From contig DVGM01000054.1 of NCBI GenBank assembly GCA_018712705.1, positions 1 through 24,409 on the forward strand: a DNA stretch of 24,409 nucleotides, given 5' to 3'. The stretch comes from Aphodousia faecalis (GTDB lineage Bacteria > Pseudomonadota > Gammaproteobacteria > Burkholderiales > Burkholderiaceae_F). The notes below the pieces were generated by a model. That model was not told the origin of the DNA and made no database searches. It saw only the letters and a program-made list of their open reading frames with translations. Below, in pieces: positions 1-7,823 of the stretch. Position numbers and translations under genes: made by a program. Positions within the stretch are counted from its first letter, which is position 1, and every line of letters begins with the position of its first letter.

Positions 1-43
1 GATCTTATTGTTCAAGTATTTAATCGTCAGGATTTGATTTTTA

Positions 44-90
44 GCAATCCTACGGATTGCCGTCTTATATCCACCTCATGAATGAGGCGG
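44..90. repeat. Two adjacent hairpins at the broken end of the ATPase fragment
   Basis: Two inverted repeats lie back to back. GCAATCC (44-50) pairs perfectly with GGATTGC (54-60) around a 3-base loop. CCACCTCAT (71-79) pairs with ATGAGGCGG (82-90) around a 2-base loop with one mismatch, which becomes a G-U wobble in minus-strand RNA. The second hairpin lies exactly where the minus-strand ATPase frame ends. There is no T-run, so this is not a convincing terminator. It could be the edge of an inserted element, for example an IS200/IS605-type end, but the window starts too close to tell. Confidence 0.4.
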
Positions 91-378
91 TTTTACGACG
101 TTGGTGATAAACGACAAAGGAAATGAGTCAGGCCCCGTTTGGAAAATGCTCTGCGTTAAATTTTCCAAATTTTGCTTGGTATTACTTTCTATCCCCATAA
201 AATAAATGGCATTTTTTTGCTCTAAAAATCGGCTGATCAACGCCGTTTTTCCAGCGCGTCGACGACCATATAACACCACAAACACAAACTGACCGGAGTC
301 GTACAAGCTATTAAGAGTTCTTTTTCTCGTCCCATAAACATCTGTTCCTCCAGTGTTCAATAAATTTGTATCCAACAT
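76..378 (-). pseudogene. Truncated ATP-binding protein (COG1672 / archaeal-ATPase-like), N-terminal fragment
   Basis: The product is 100 residues and starts at ATG 378. Residues 15-45 match the start of the COG1672-type P-loop ATPases that are common in gut bacteria and archaea: a V-Y-G-x-R-K stretch followed by the Walker A motif GRRRAGKT (38-45). It then continues into the family's YFMGIES block at about residue 60. Members of this family are normally several hundred residues long, with Walker B and a C-terminal DUF234-type region. Here the frame stops after about 95 recognisable residues, at a hairpin, so the rest is missing. No ribosome-binding site stands out upstream. These proteins are often found as mobile cargo of unknown role. 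I infer that this copy is non-functional. Confidence 0.6.
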
Positions 379-409
379 AAATTAGTAGATCATAAATTAG
401 TAATTTATG
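376..409. promoter_or_regulatory. Direct repeat and palindrome over the ATPase start: possible operator
   Basis: CATAAATTAGTA occurs twice, at 376-387 and 391-402, with a 15-base period. The first copy contains the minus-strand start codon. The second copy is half of a perfect palindrome, CATAAATTA-G-TAATTTATG (391-409). Such a site could be an operator or a translation-control structure for the minus-strand ATPase. No clear -35/-10 pair was found. Confidence 0.35.
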
Positions 410-506
410 TTCCACTAACTAATCCACCATCTTCTCTAACTTAAAATCGATTGGTGATTCCCAATGTTCGGGCCATTTCCCTGACTTCACATCTCATAAA
501 GGATTA

Positions 507-528
507 TTTTTTGACAATTGTCAAAAAA
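507..528. promoter_or_regulatory. Perfect 22-bp palindrome, probable protein-binding site
   Basis: The site consists of six T, then GACAATTGTC, then six A. It is a perfect inverted repeat with no spacer. It carries a TTGACA box on each strand (511-516 on +, 519-524 on -). No strong -10 lies at 16-18 bases on either side. With no loop it makes a poor hairpin, so a dimeric regulator site is more likely than a terminator. It lies 229 bases before the traA start and 129 bases behind the left ATPase start. Confidence 0.45.
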
Positions 529-647
529 GCGAGAAATTGGCCGAACTTGTCATCTGAAAAGCCTTGGTAACAATGATTTTGGAAAACGAATGAGTCCGTG
601 CTTTTTTATTCAGAAATTTGCCAATGATTTAGGCACTTATGGACTAG

Positions 648-734
648 GGAACGGACTTGCCAGACTCCATCGTCTTCATGCACGATAACGCCCCTGCGCC
701 GTCATACGCTTTTATGTATGCAGCCTTTTTCTAA
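648..734 (+). pseudogene. Possible remnant of an IS630/Tc1-mariner-type transposase
   Basis: In the frame after a TAG at 645-647, the translation reads through SIVFMHDNAPAPSYA to a stop at 732-734. F-M-x-D-N-A-P closely resembles the segment around the second catalytic Asp of IS630/mariner DDE transposases (consensus like FMQDNAPxH). The usual His is replaced here. Nothing else of a transposase is visible on either side. This is at most a few dozen residues of decayed sequence, and chance resemblance is possible. Confidence 0.3.
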
Positions 735-756
735 AAAACAATGAAAGGATTAATGA

Positions 757-1035
757 ATGCGTAAACATCTCCCTTTACTCCTTGTTCTGGGTCTTGCTTC
801 TTCAGCTACGCTCGCTGCTCAAACGGGCAGTGAATTTTCTCAACTCTACGACATGGTCTACAAGTGGGCAACCGGTTATTTGGGTCGCGCCATTGCTTTG
901 ATCTTCTTGCTTGTGGGTTTGGGCGTTGGCATCATCCGCGGCTCCATCATGGGCGCTGTGGGGTGCGTAGCCGCTGCCATGTGTCTTTTGGTGGCTCCGA
1001 GCGTTGTTGAAGGCATTTTGACAGCTCTCATCTAA
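757..1035 (+). CDS. traA: F-type pilin precursor TraA
   Basis: The product is 92 residues and is the likely pilin subunit of the conjugative pilus. A signal peptide covers about residues 1-21 (basic MRKH, hydrophobic core, Ala-rich end) with probable cleavage near Ala20/Ala21. That leaves a mature chain of about 71 residues, nearly the 70 of F pilin. The mature part has two hydrophobic segments (about 41-62 and 64-88) separated by a short turn, the classic F-pilin hairpin. It heads the cluster directly before traL, as in F-type systems. The start at 757 is supported by AAGGA about 8 bases upstream; the ATG at 753 runs into a stop after two codons. Sequence identity in this family is low, so the call rests on size, topology and position. 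Confidence 0.8.
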   Translation: MRKHLPLLLVLGLASSATLAAQTGSEFSQLYDMVYKWATGYLGRAIALIFLLVGLGVGIIRGSIMGAVGCVAAAMCLLVAPSVVEGILTALI

Positions 1036-1047
1036 GGAGAAATTTTC

Positions 1048-1347
1048 ATGAGTTCGCGCCGAAACGACATGGGATTGGTACCAGTTCCGCGGGAATTGGA
1101 TGCCAACGCCAAAATCTTTATTTGGGATTTTGATGTGGCGGCACTTTTTGTCTTTGGTTTTGCAATCGGCATTATGGTGGGGAGTTTGATAGTGGGAGCT
1201 ATTCTGGGGGTTCTCTTCTCTAAGGCCTGGAGCAAAATCCGTCAGGGACGAGCCAAAGGTTTCGGGATTCATACGCTTTACTGGTATTTGCCCGGCAAAC
1301 CTTTTCGCCGCTCACCCGAATCGTTTCGGCGCAACTTCATGGGATAA
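1048..1347 (+). CDS. traL: Conjugative pilus assembly protein TraL
   Basis: The product is 99 residues, close to F TraL (91). TraL is a small inner-membrane protein needed for F-pilus assembly, comparable to VirB3. The N-terminus has the basic, Pro-containing start seen in the family (R-R-N-D-M-G-L-V-P-V-P). A hydrophobic hairpin follows at about 31-66 (VAALFVFGFAIGIMVGSLIV and beyond). The C-terminal part carries the LYWYLPG motif typical of TraL. AAGGAGA just after the traA stop gives a good ribosome-binding site. The gap to traA is 12 bases, so the two are surely co-transcribed. Confidence 0.9.
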   Translation: MSSRRNDMGLVPVPRELDANAKIFIWDFDVAALFVFGFAIGIMVGSLIVGAILGVLFSKAWSKIRQGRAKGFGIHTLYWYLPGKPFRRSPESFRRNFMG

Positions 1348-1364
1348 GAAAGGTTTTAAAAACC

Positions 1365-1970
1365 ATGAACGCCTACGAACTCATTTCTTCTGATTTGGCT
1401 GCAAGATTGGGGCTCAAGCGTCTCACGCTTGCCGTTTTAGCAACATCTTTACTTTGCAATACTTTTTTAGCCGCTGGACTTTTATTGAAAAAAGACGTTG
1501 TCTCAACCGTATTGGTTCCGGTCGGAATCAATGAAGTGACGCATCCGATCACTGTGGCTCAAACGCATATCGATGAAGAGTATTTGGCTCTTGTCACGCG
1601 AGACATTTTGTCATTGGCGCTTAACGTCACACCGATCAATGTCGACCACAACCGCCTTTTGCTCTTAAAGCATGCCGCGCCATCAGCGTTCGGTGAAATC
1701 GATGAGATGCTTAAACGGCAAGCCGATGAAATGAAGCGCCTGCATGCAAGCAGTTTTTTCTCGATTGAATCTATGGATATCAATTCCCATCAATTAACGG
1801 TGAAGGCCAATGGGATTCGTCAACACTTTATCGGTAAAACAGAAACGCTCAGGCAAAAAGCCTCGATTACTGTGAAGTTTTCATTGGTCGCAAGCCGCCT
1901 GCACCTTCTTTCTCTTTCTGATTCAGAGACGAACGATAAACCAATCTCAAACTCTGACCCTTCTCTCTAA
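1365..1970 (+). CDS. traE: Conjugative pilus assembly protein TraE
   Basis: The product is 201 residues (F TraE is 188). TraE is a bitopic inner-membrane protein of the pilus assembly complex, related to VirB5/VirB8-type components. A single membrane segment lies at about residues 20-41 after a short cytoplasmic N-terminus, followed by a periplasmic domain. The family's early periplasmic stretch (VPVGINE...) and the later ...FSLVASRLHLLSL... are present. The extreme C-terminus (about 187-201) is polar and probably disordered. AAGG before the ATG is a modest ribosome-binding site. It lies 17 bases after traL. Confidence 0.88.
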   Translation: MNAYELISSDLAARLGLKRLTLAVLATSLLCNTFLAAGLLLKKDVVSTVLVPVGINEVTHPITVAQTHIDEEYLALVTRDILSLALNVTPINVDHNRLLLLKHAAPSAFGEIDEMLKRQADEMKRLHASSFFSIESMDINSHQLTVKANGIRQHFIGKTETLRQKASITVKFSLVASRLHLLSLSDSETNDKPISNSDPSL

Positions 1971-1986
1971 CGTATTCCGATTAACC

Positions 1987-2760
1987 ATGAAAACACTTCA
2001 GACTTTATGTCTTACGGGCTCTTTTTGCGCCTTGATTCCGCTCACCGGTGTTGCCGGGATGGCACCGGACTCTACAGAAGATTTCGAGTCTTCCGTGCAT
2101 GAAGCCTTTGAATCAGTAGCTCGCCCTCAAGCAAAAGCCCAAAGCACACCCGCTTACTCCGTTAGCCTTAGCGGACCCAACCGTATTGCGGTTGAGGGCA
2201 AAAAGATCATTAACGCCATCTACGACAATACTCAACTTGAGGTTCAGACAGACGCCCTGACGGGACAAATATTTGTTTTCCCTAAAAGTGAAGTCGCAAG
2301 CGCCCTTTTTCTAACGACCGATGACAAAAGCACCTACGCGCTGACACTTTTACCTCAAAATACCCGAAGCCAAGAAATCGTCTTAAAGAGCATCGAAAAA
2401 CAGAAAAAGACCAACGTGCCTTATAAGCAGAAAACGTTTGCCGAGTCCATTGAAGCCTCTCCTGACTTTGAAGCAAAAGTCACACGATTAATCCGTGCAT
2501 TGGCGCGAGATGAAGTTCCTGAAGGTTTCCACGCAAGCAACCGCTGCGGAGCGTTTTGCGTAAAAAGTCTTACCTCTGAGACGCTTGCCGCCCGTGTTTT
2601 AACTCACAAAAACACTTCCGGACAGTTTGTCACGCTTGAAGAAAAACTCTTTTATCAAAAAGGGGTTTTAGCGGTTGCCATTGCCAAGGCGAATTTGGCA
2701 CCCAATGAGTCCACCCGTGTTTATATCGTCTCCAATCTTGAGGCAGGAGTTGCCCCATGA
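1987..2760 (+). CDS. traK: Outer-membrane-complex protein TraK (secretin-like)
   Basis: The product is 257 residues (F TraK is 242). TraK is the VirB9-like periplasmic component that, with TraV and TraB, forms the envelope-spanning core complex. A signal peptide occupies about residues 1-24. The middle contains beta-rich sequence typical of the family (NRIAVEGKKIINAIYDN, then VQTDALTGQIFVFP). Two Cys lie close together (RCGAFC, about 187-191). The stop overlaps the traB start by ATGA, so translation is probably coupled. Confidence 0.88.
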   Translation: MKTLQTLCLTGSFCALIPLTGVAGMAPDSTEDFESSVHEAFESVARPQAKAQSTPAYSVSLSGPNRIAVEGKKIINAIYDNTQLEVQTDALTGQIFVFPKSEVASALFLTTDDKSTYALTLLPQNTRSQEIVLKSIEKQKKTNVPYKQKTFAESIEASPDFEAKVTRLIRALARDEVPEGFHASNRCGAFCVKSLTSETLAARVLTHKNTSGQFVTLEEKLFYQKGVLAVAIAKANLAPNESTRVYIVSNLEAGVAP

Positions 2761-3905
2761 GAAATCTTCACATCCGCCTTCGTCAGTGGGTTCTTTTAGC
2801 CTCAATCGTAACGGCTCTGGTGACCTTTGCCATTGTGGTCGCGTTCTTTTCTCAGGATAAAGGCCAAAAGAAAAGTCACACCCCTTCCACCACGATTCAT
2901 TTGCAAAATGATTCATTCAATGAAGAGCACTTTGTCACCACTTATGGTGCCAAGGTCACGGCGCTTGAAAAGGAAATGGCCGCACTTTCCGCACAAATGA
3001 AACGAGAGGATGAGCGTAAAAAACGTGAAAAGCAATACGCCACAAAAGAAGAGCAATTCAACGCCGCTTTTGATACCGTGGCAAGCGAACAAATAGGCAC
3101 TCTCACCCCTCAAACGCCTAGTCACAGTCTTTCGGTTCCCGGCAATAATCGAGGCCGTCCAAACGATGTGTCTCGTATTGTCATTAAAAAAGTGAGCGAC
3201 CCCACTTCCATTGAAAGTCCGGCCACCAATAAAAATGACGACATCGCGAAAAACCGGACAAGAGAGAAAAAGGCTGATGATATTCTCATCACAGGAAGCT
3301 TTGCTCGGGCTCGGCTATTAAATGGTGTTGAAGCTCCGAGCGGCGGTCAAGCCAACGGCAATCCCGTGCCGATGCTCCTTGAAATCAAAGATCCCGCGTT
3401 TTTGCCCAACCGTTACCGCTCGGATATCAAACGCTGCATGGTCACAGCTAACGCCACAGGGGACTTAAGTTCAGAGCGCGTTTTAGTGCGCCTTGATCGG
3501 ATGAGCTGTATCACCCGATCAAAGGGCGCCATTGATGTCAAAGTCACCGGCTACGTCACAGGCGAAGACGGTAAAACCGGCTTAAAAGCTCGTGTCGTCA
3601 CGCGCTCAGGCCAAGCCATCGCCAATGCTCTCTTGGTCGGTACCTTATCGGGCTTAGGTGAAGCGGTGAGCCTTGCGGCGCAAGACTCAAGCACCAATTT
3701 TGCAGGAACCGTCACTAATTCCGTCAACAACCCCTGGCGCGCGGGCCTGGGCGAAGGCATGCAAGATGCTCTGGATCGGGTGGCTGACTATTACCTGAAG
3801 CTAGCCGACAAGATTTTCCCTGTTTTGGAAGTCGATGCCGGTCGCGATGTGGACATTGTCATCACGCAAAGCGCGTCCATTGTCACCGAAAAATCCTTTT
3901 TCTAA
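2757..3905 (+). CDS. traB: Conjugative transfer core protein TraB (VirB10-like)
   Basis: The product is 382 residues, shorter than F TraB (475). TraB is the VirB10/TrbI-like protein that links the inner membrane to the TraV-TraK ring. A short basic N-terminus and one membrane segment (about 12-31) are followed by a charged coiled-coil stretch (about 55-100) and a polar linker. The conserved beta-barrel domain starts near residue 175 (ILITGSFARARLLNGVEAPSG). Family motifs such as LEIKDPAFLPNRY, the CMV...SSERV block and ...LADKIFPVLEVDAGRDVDIVI near the C-terminus are present. The Pro-rich region of F TraB is reduced. AGGAG precedes the start. Confidence 0.92.
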   Translation: MRNLHIRLRQWVLLASIVTALVTFAIVVAFFSQDKGQKKSHTPSTTIHLQNDSFNEEHFVTTYGAKVTALEKEMAALSAQMKREDERKKREKQYATKEEQFNAAFDTVASEQIGTLTPQTPSHSLSVPGNNRGRPNDVSRIVIKKVSDPTSIESPATNKNDDIAKNRTREKKADDILITGSFARARLLNGVEAPSGGQANGNPVPMLLEIKDPAFLPNRYRSDIKRCMVTANATGDLSSERVLVRLDRMSCITRSKGAIDVKVTGYVTGEDGKTGLKARVVTRSGQAIANALLVGTLSGLGEAVSLAAQDSSTNFAGTVTNSVNNPWRAGLGEGMQDALDRVADYYLKLADKIFPVLEVDAGRDVDIVITQSASIVTEKSFF

Positions 3906-3920
3906 TAAAGCTTTTCTTTT

Positions 3921-4784
3921 ATGAAACACGCATTGATTGCAACCTTATTGAGTATCGCCATGAATTTTTCCATCACTGAAGCTCTCGCACTTGGTCAAAA
4001 CGAGCCTTACGCCCAACGATTTCAAGAAACCTCTTTAAACAAAAAAGATCAAAAAATATTGGCAACGTTGCAAAGAGCCTACCCAAAAAACCGAATTCGC
4101 TTAGCTCGAGAAACAGCTGTGCCAGGATTTTATGAAGTGATTTTGGGAGAAGGGGTGAGTTATGTTTTCATCACCCCAGAAACGCTTAAGAATTTGGACC
4201 AAATTTCAGAGAAAAATCGGGATCACTATTTCCGCCATTGGCTCTTTGGGGGCGTTTTCTATGACATGGAAAGTCAAACGGATTTGACGGCTCCTTTGAA
4301 AAAGCTTGCCCAAATGATTGATGTGCAGAAACTTCCTATTGAGAACGCCATCACGCGCGAAAAAGGCAGTGCATCAAACACGCTTTACGTATTTACCGAT
4401 CCCCGTTGTCCATTCTGCAAAAAACTTGAAACAGAAATTGTCCAATTGGATAACGTGCGTATTCACACATTCTTGACACCGCTCACCTCTCTGCACCCCG
4501 ATGCCAAGGAAATCTCCGCTCGCATTTTGTGCGCTCAAAACAAAGTTGAGGCTTTTGAAGAGGTGATGCTTCGCGACAAGGAACCAAAAAACGAAGCTCA
4601 ATGCCAGACAACGCTTACAGAAAACGAAAAGCTTATGAGCGAACTCGGCATTAAAGGAACGCCCACCCTCTTTTTTGAAAATGGTGAGCGTGTAACGGGA
4701 TTTCTCTCCGCCCAAGCGATTAAAGAGAAATTCAAAAACATTGAAAACATGAAAAAAGCCATCAAGGAGAGAATCGATGAGTAA
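3921..4784 (+). CDS. dsbC: DsbC-type periplasmic thiol:disulfide isomerase
   Basis: The product is 287 residues with an N-terminal signal peptide (about 1-24). A linker or dimerization region is followed by a thioredoxin-fold domain. The active site CPFC lies at 163-166 in the context TDPRCPFCKKLE, and the cis-proline loop reads GTPTLFF. This is the DsbC/DsbG-like arrangement. It likely reshuffles disulfides in the Cys-rich secreted transfer proteins of this cluster (TraU, both TraN proteins, TraH), the job done by TrbB in plasmid F. Placement within tra genes is known from SXT/R391-like systems. It starts 15 bases after traB with a weak ribosome-binding site, and its end overlaps traV by 8 bases. 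Confidence 0.88.
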   Translation: MKHALIATLLSIAMNFSITEALALGQNEPYAQRFQETSLNKKDQKILATLQRAYPKNRIRLARETAVPGFYEVILGEGVSYVFITPETLKNLDQISEKNRDHYFRHWLFGGVFYDMESQTDLTAPLKKLAQMIDVQKLPIENAITREKGSASNTLYVFTDPRCPFCKKLETEIVQLDNVRIHTFLTPLTSLHPDAKEISARILCAQNKVEAFEEVMLRDKEPKNEAQCQTTLTENEKLMSELGIKGTPTLFFENGERVTGFLSAQAIKEKFKNIENMKKAIKERIDE

Positions 4785-5232
4785 GTACCGTTCTCTTTCA
4801 CTTGTTCTGATTTTGTCTGGATTACTCACCGGATGCGGTTCGATCACGGGGCTTCAGGACGCTGAATCCAACTTCGCCTGCTCCGTGGATATGACGCCGC
4901 GCTGTGCGTCTTTATCCGCTGTCCATGATTCTCTTGATAAAGAAGAGTATCAAAAGGAATCTTCCGTTCAAGCGCAACCCGTGACGACCGATGGTCAACG
5001 GATTGATCGTCTGATTCTGGAGACACCGTTGATGACGCCTAAACGCGCGCCGGAAGAGATTCTTCGCGTTTGGATTGCCCCTTACATTGATACCGATGGC
5101 GATCTTCACGCCGAACACGTGATCTTTACGACCGTTCGGCGTGCACGTTGGGCACCAGAGACACTGGACATAACACCGATTAAAGAAAATGCAGACCGAA
5201 TGATTACTCCGCTTCAGGGCAATGCATCATGA
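4777..5232 (+). CDS. traV: Conjugative transfer outer-membrane lipoprotein TraV
   Basis: The product is 151 residues (F TraV is 171). The N-terminus is a lipoprotein signal with lipobox LLTGC, so Cys20 would be lipidated. Two further Cys (CSVDMTPRC) follow, as in TraV proteins, where they stabilise the outer-membrane ring. TraV is VirB7-like and anchors TraK/TraB at the outer membrane. The C-terminal IWxxPYxDxDGDLH-like segment (RVWIAPYIDTDGDLH) is the typical TraV signature. AAGGAGAG before the start is a strong ribosome-binding site. The stop overlaps the traC start by 4 bases (ATGA). Confidence 0.9.
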   Translation: MSKYRSLSLVLILSGLLTGCGSITGLQDAESNFACSVDMTPRCASLSAVHDSLDKEEYQKESSVQAQPVTTDGQRIDRLILETPLMTPKRAPEEILRVWIAPYIDTDGDLHAEHVIFTTVRRARWAPETLDITPIKENADRMITPLQGNAS

Positions 5233-7823
5233 AATTCACGCGTCCCTTTAAAAAGCTCTTTTCACCTGAAGCGTTAAAAAGCAACCTTCTCGTTGAAGAA
5301 CCAGATCTTTTAGTAGCTAGAGGCAAAGGTTTTGTCATTGACCGTCTGGGATCGCTTTTACCCTATGGGCATGAAGTGGAAGCAGGTTTATTTACGATCA
5401 TGGATGACAAGCACCTTGCGATTGAATCGATCGGCTACACGCTTGAAGTCACCCCACAAACCGGCGCAACTGTCGAGATGGCCTCGCAATTAACCTCTCT
5501 TTTTTCAACCGATTTGCCGACGTCAACCGGCATTCAGGTGACACTTTTCGCCGAACCCGACATCGAGTGGGCCACCAACGCCTATGAGGCAAGCCGTACT
5601 CCAGCCTTTCTTGCCCCAGTCGAAAAGAAAGAAACCGTTAAAACACTCTCGCATCTTGCTCATGAGCGGGTTCGGTATTTAAAAAAGGGCCTCTCTCACC
5701 CCCTATCCAGAGGCAGTCATTTCCGAGTAAGGCACTTTCGGGCTTGGGTTTCTGTTGCCATTCCTTTAGGTGACAAAGAGCTCTTTGTCGCTATTGAAAA
5801 AGCCAAGAAGGAGCGCGATCGTCATATCACGCTTTTAAAGTCACAGTACCTCTATAGCCATACGTGGAATTCACTTGACCTGTACCGGACAGTCAGAGCC
5901 ATTCTGAATGCTCAAAAAAGTCCTGAGGAACTTAAAACAAAGGCAAAACCCAACGCCTTGGATTCGCTTTCCCATGGTTTAATCAATGCGGATACACGTG
6001 CTGTCATTAAAGAAGATGGTGTTGAATTATCTTCTTCTGGCAAAGAACCCGTGCTTTTAACAGGACTTTCTGTCTCAGGTTACCCAAGCGACTATGCGCT
6101 TGCGCTCACTTCCCGCTTTATCGGCCACAAAGCGCAAGACATCCCCTGTCCTTTTTTAGTCACTTGCGCTGTGAACATGCCTGACTTTGAAAAAACACGC
6201 TCCAAAGCCAACATTATGGCGGCGCGCGCGAAACAAATCGCCGACAGTGAACTTGCCCGTTATCTGCCTTATTTGAAAAAACGAGAACGAGACTATGACA
6301 TCGTTACCGAAGAATATGCGGAAAACGGAGGTCTTTGCAAAGTCACACACCAAGTGCTCCTTTTAGCTCCGGAGAAATTAGCTGAGGAGTGTATTGAAGC
6401 CGCTGTCTCTGTTTTTAAAGAGGCCCATCTTGATCTGACACGCGATACGCGCATGCATTGGCAAAGCTTGATGGTAAGCCTTCCGATGACAATGGGGCCG
6501 CTTCTCGCCAAAGACTTGGAAGTCGCTCAAAGACAAAGCACGAAAACCATCACCAACACGGCAAACTTCTCACCCTTTTTAGCCGAGTTTCAAGGAACGG
6601 GACCACGAAATGGCGAAGAGTCCCTCACCCCTCTTTTACTTTTAACCGGTCAGCACGGACAAATCACCCCGGTCGATCCTTTTGCCAGTTCCGGCAACTA
6701 CAACGCCATCATTGTGGGAACATCAGGCGCGGGCAAAAGCGCGCTCACCAATGACCTCATAACCGGAAATTTAGGGACCGGTGGTAAAACCTATGTGATT
6801 GACGTCGGTGCTTCTTACAAAAAACTTTGTCAATTGCTCAAAGGCCAATGGATTGAATACGGGCATGACACCCACCTTGTGATCAATCCCTTTGAATTGG
6901 TTCGAGACATTAAAGAAGACATGGGCTTTTTGCTGCCGATTTTGGTGGAAATGGCCTCTCCCAATGAGGGCTTGTCAGACTTTGCTCAAAGCGTTCTTCA
7001 AGCGCATGCGATTTTTTGTTTGAAAAAAGCCAAAGAAAATAATACGGTTGCCACCGTCACTGATCTAGTCAATAGTCTCTCGAGAGGACTTGTCAATCCT
7101 GAGAAAAGCTCAACGCCTGACCGCCGTGTCACCGATTTAGCTGTTCAACTTTCTCCTTTTGCCAGAGACGGTGCCTATGGACGACACTTTGACGGTCGCT
7201 CCACCGTTAACTTCAATAATGACTTTATCGTTCTTGAGTTGGAAGGTCTAAAGGGTAGAAAAAACCTTCAAAGCGTTGTGCTTCTCTGCCTCATCTTTTT
7301 GATTACACAGGATCTGACCACAGGCGACAAACACACTCGAAAGATGGTGGTCATTGATGAAGCTTGGGATCTTTTAAGCCATAAACACGCCGGTAACTTT
7401 ATTCAAAACGGCTACCGGCGTGCTCGTAAGCAAAACGCCTCCTTCATCACAATCACCCAGTCTTTTGCGGACTACTACCAAAATGATACGGCGCGTGCCG
7501 CCTTGGAAAACGCGGATATTCGGTTTGTGCTTCGCCAAAAAGAAGAATCGCTTCGCTTTATGGAAAGCCAAAAGAAAGTGGCCTTCAGTCCCTGGGAGAT
7601 GAACGCGATTAAAAATATCCGCATGCGGGAAGGCGAGTATTCGGAATGCCTCTTTTCAACACCGGATACGGTACCGGCACTCTTACAAATCCGATTTGAT
7701 CCCTTTTCCAGGCTCTTGTATTCAAGTCGGGCAACCGATGTCGCCCGCATTGAAGCGCTTATGCAAAAAGGCTTTGGCGTCACGGAGGCTATCTCTTCGA
7801 TTTTAGAAAATGAAAGGACTTAA
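5229..7823 (+). CDS. traC: Type IV secretion ATPase TraC (VirB4 family)
   Basis: The product is 864 residues (F TraC is 875). TraC is the VirB4-like cytoplasmic ATPase that powers pilin assembly and retraction. The N-terminal half carries the TraC-F-type domain. The C-terminal half is a RecA/HerA-like motor with Walker A GTSGAGKS (497-504) and Walker B VVIDEAW (707-713), followed by RRARKQNASFITITQS, a typical VirB4 stretch that ends near a sensor region. No frame damage or missing catalytic residue is visible. It is coupled to traV by a 4-base overlap, and its last base is the first base of the next start codon. Confidence 0.95.
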   Translation: MKFTRPFKKLFSPEALKSNLLVEEPDLLVARGKGFVIDRLGSLLPYGHEVEAGLFTIMDDKHLAIESIGYTLEVTPQTGATVEMASQLTSLFSTDLPTSTGIQVTLFAEPDIEWATNAYEASRTPAFLAPVEKKETVKTLSHLAHERVRYLKKGLSHPLSRGSHFRVRHFRAWVSVAIPLGDKELFVAIEKAKKERDRHITLLKSQYLYSHTWNSLDLYRTVRAILNAQKSPEELKTKAKPNALDSLSHGLINADTRAVIKEDGVELSSSGKEPVLLTGLSVSGYPSDYALALTSRFIGHKAQDIPCPFLVTCAVNMPDFEKTRSKANIMAARAKQIADSELARYLPYLKKRERDYDIVTEEYAENGGLCKVTHQVLLLAPEKLAEECIEAAVSVFKEAHLDLTRDTRMHWQSLMVSLPMTMGPLLAKDLEVAQRQSTKTITNTANFSPFLAEFQGTGPRNGEESLTPLLLLTGQHGQITPVDPFASSGNYNAIIVGTSGAGKSALTNDLITGNLGTGGKTYVIDVGASYKKLCQLLKGQWIEYGHDTHLVINPFELVRDIKEDMGFLLPILVEMASPNEGLSDFAQSVLQAHAIFCLKKAKENNTVATVTDLVNSLSRGLVNPEKSSTPDRRVTDLAVQLSPFARDGAYGRHFDGRSTVNFNNDFIVLELEGLKGRKNLQSVVLLCLIFLITQDLTTGDKHTRKMVVIDEAWDLLSHKHAGNFIQNGYRRARKQNASFITITQSFADYYQNDTARAALENADIRFVLRQKEESLRFMESQKKVAFSPWEMNAIKNIRMREGEYSECLFSTPDTVPALLQIRFDPFSRLLYSSRATDVARIEALMQKGFGVTEAISSILENERT

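Larger units (their letters stand above)
410..756. other. Non-coding leader before the transfer operon
   Basis: This is 347 bases with no convincing complete gene. It contains the 22-bp palindrome at 507-528 and a possible transposase remnant at about 648-734, both listed separately. The ribosome-binding site of traA (AAGGA, about 744-749) lies at its right end. The transfer operon promoter is expected somewhere here, but no candidate has both good -35 and -10 boxes at normal spacing, so I do not assign one. Confidence 0.5.

Noticed and set aside
507..528. The palindrome as an intrinsic terminator
   Set aside because: There is no loop and the stem is A/T-rich, so a hairpin would be weak. A protein-binding site fits better.
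802..1272. A 156-residue minus-strand frame across traA and traL
   Set aside because: It overlaps two well-supported genes, has low-complexity composition (His/Asn/Gln-rich) and no family match.
4374..4847. A 157-residue minus-strand frame
   Set aside because: It is a shadow of dsbC and traV, which have clear motifs on the + strand.
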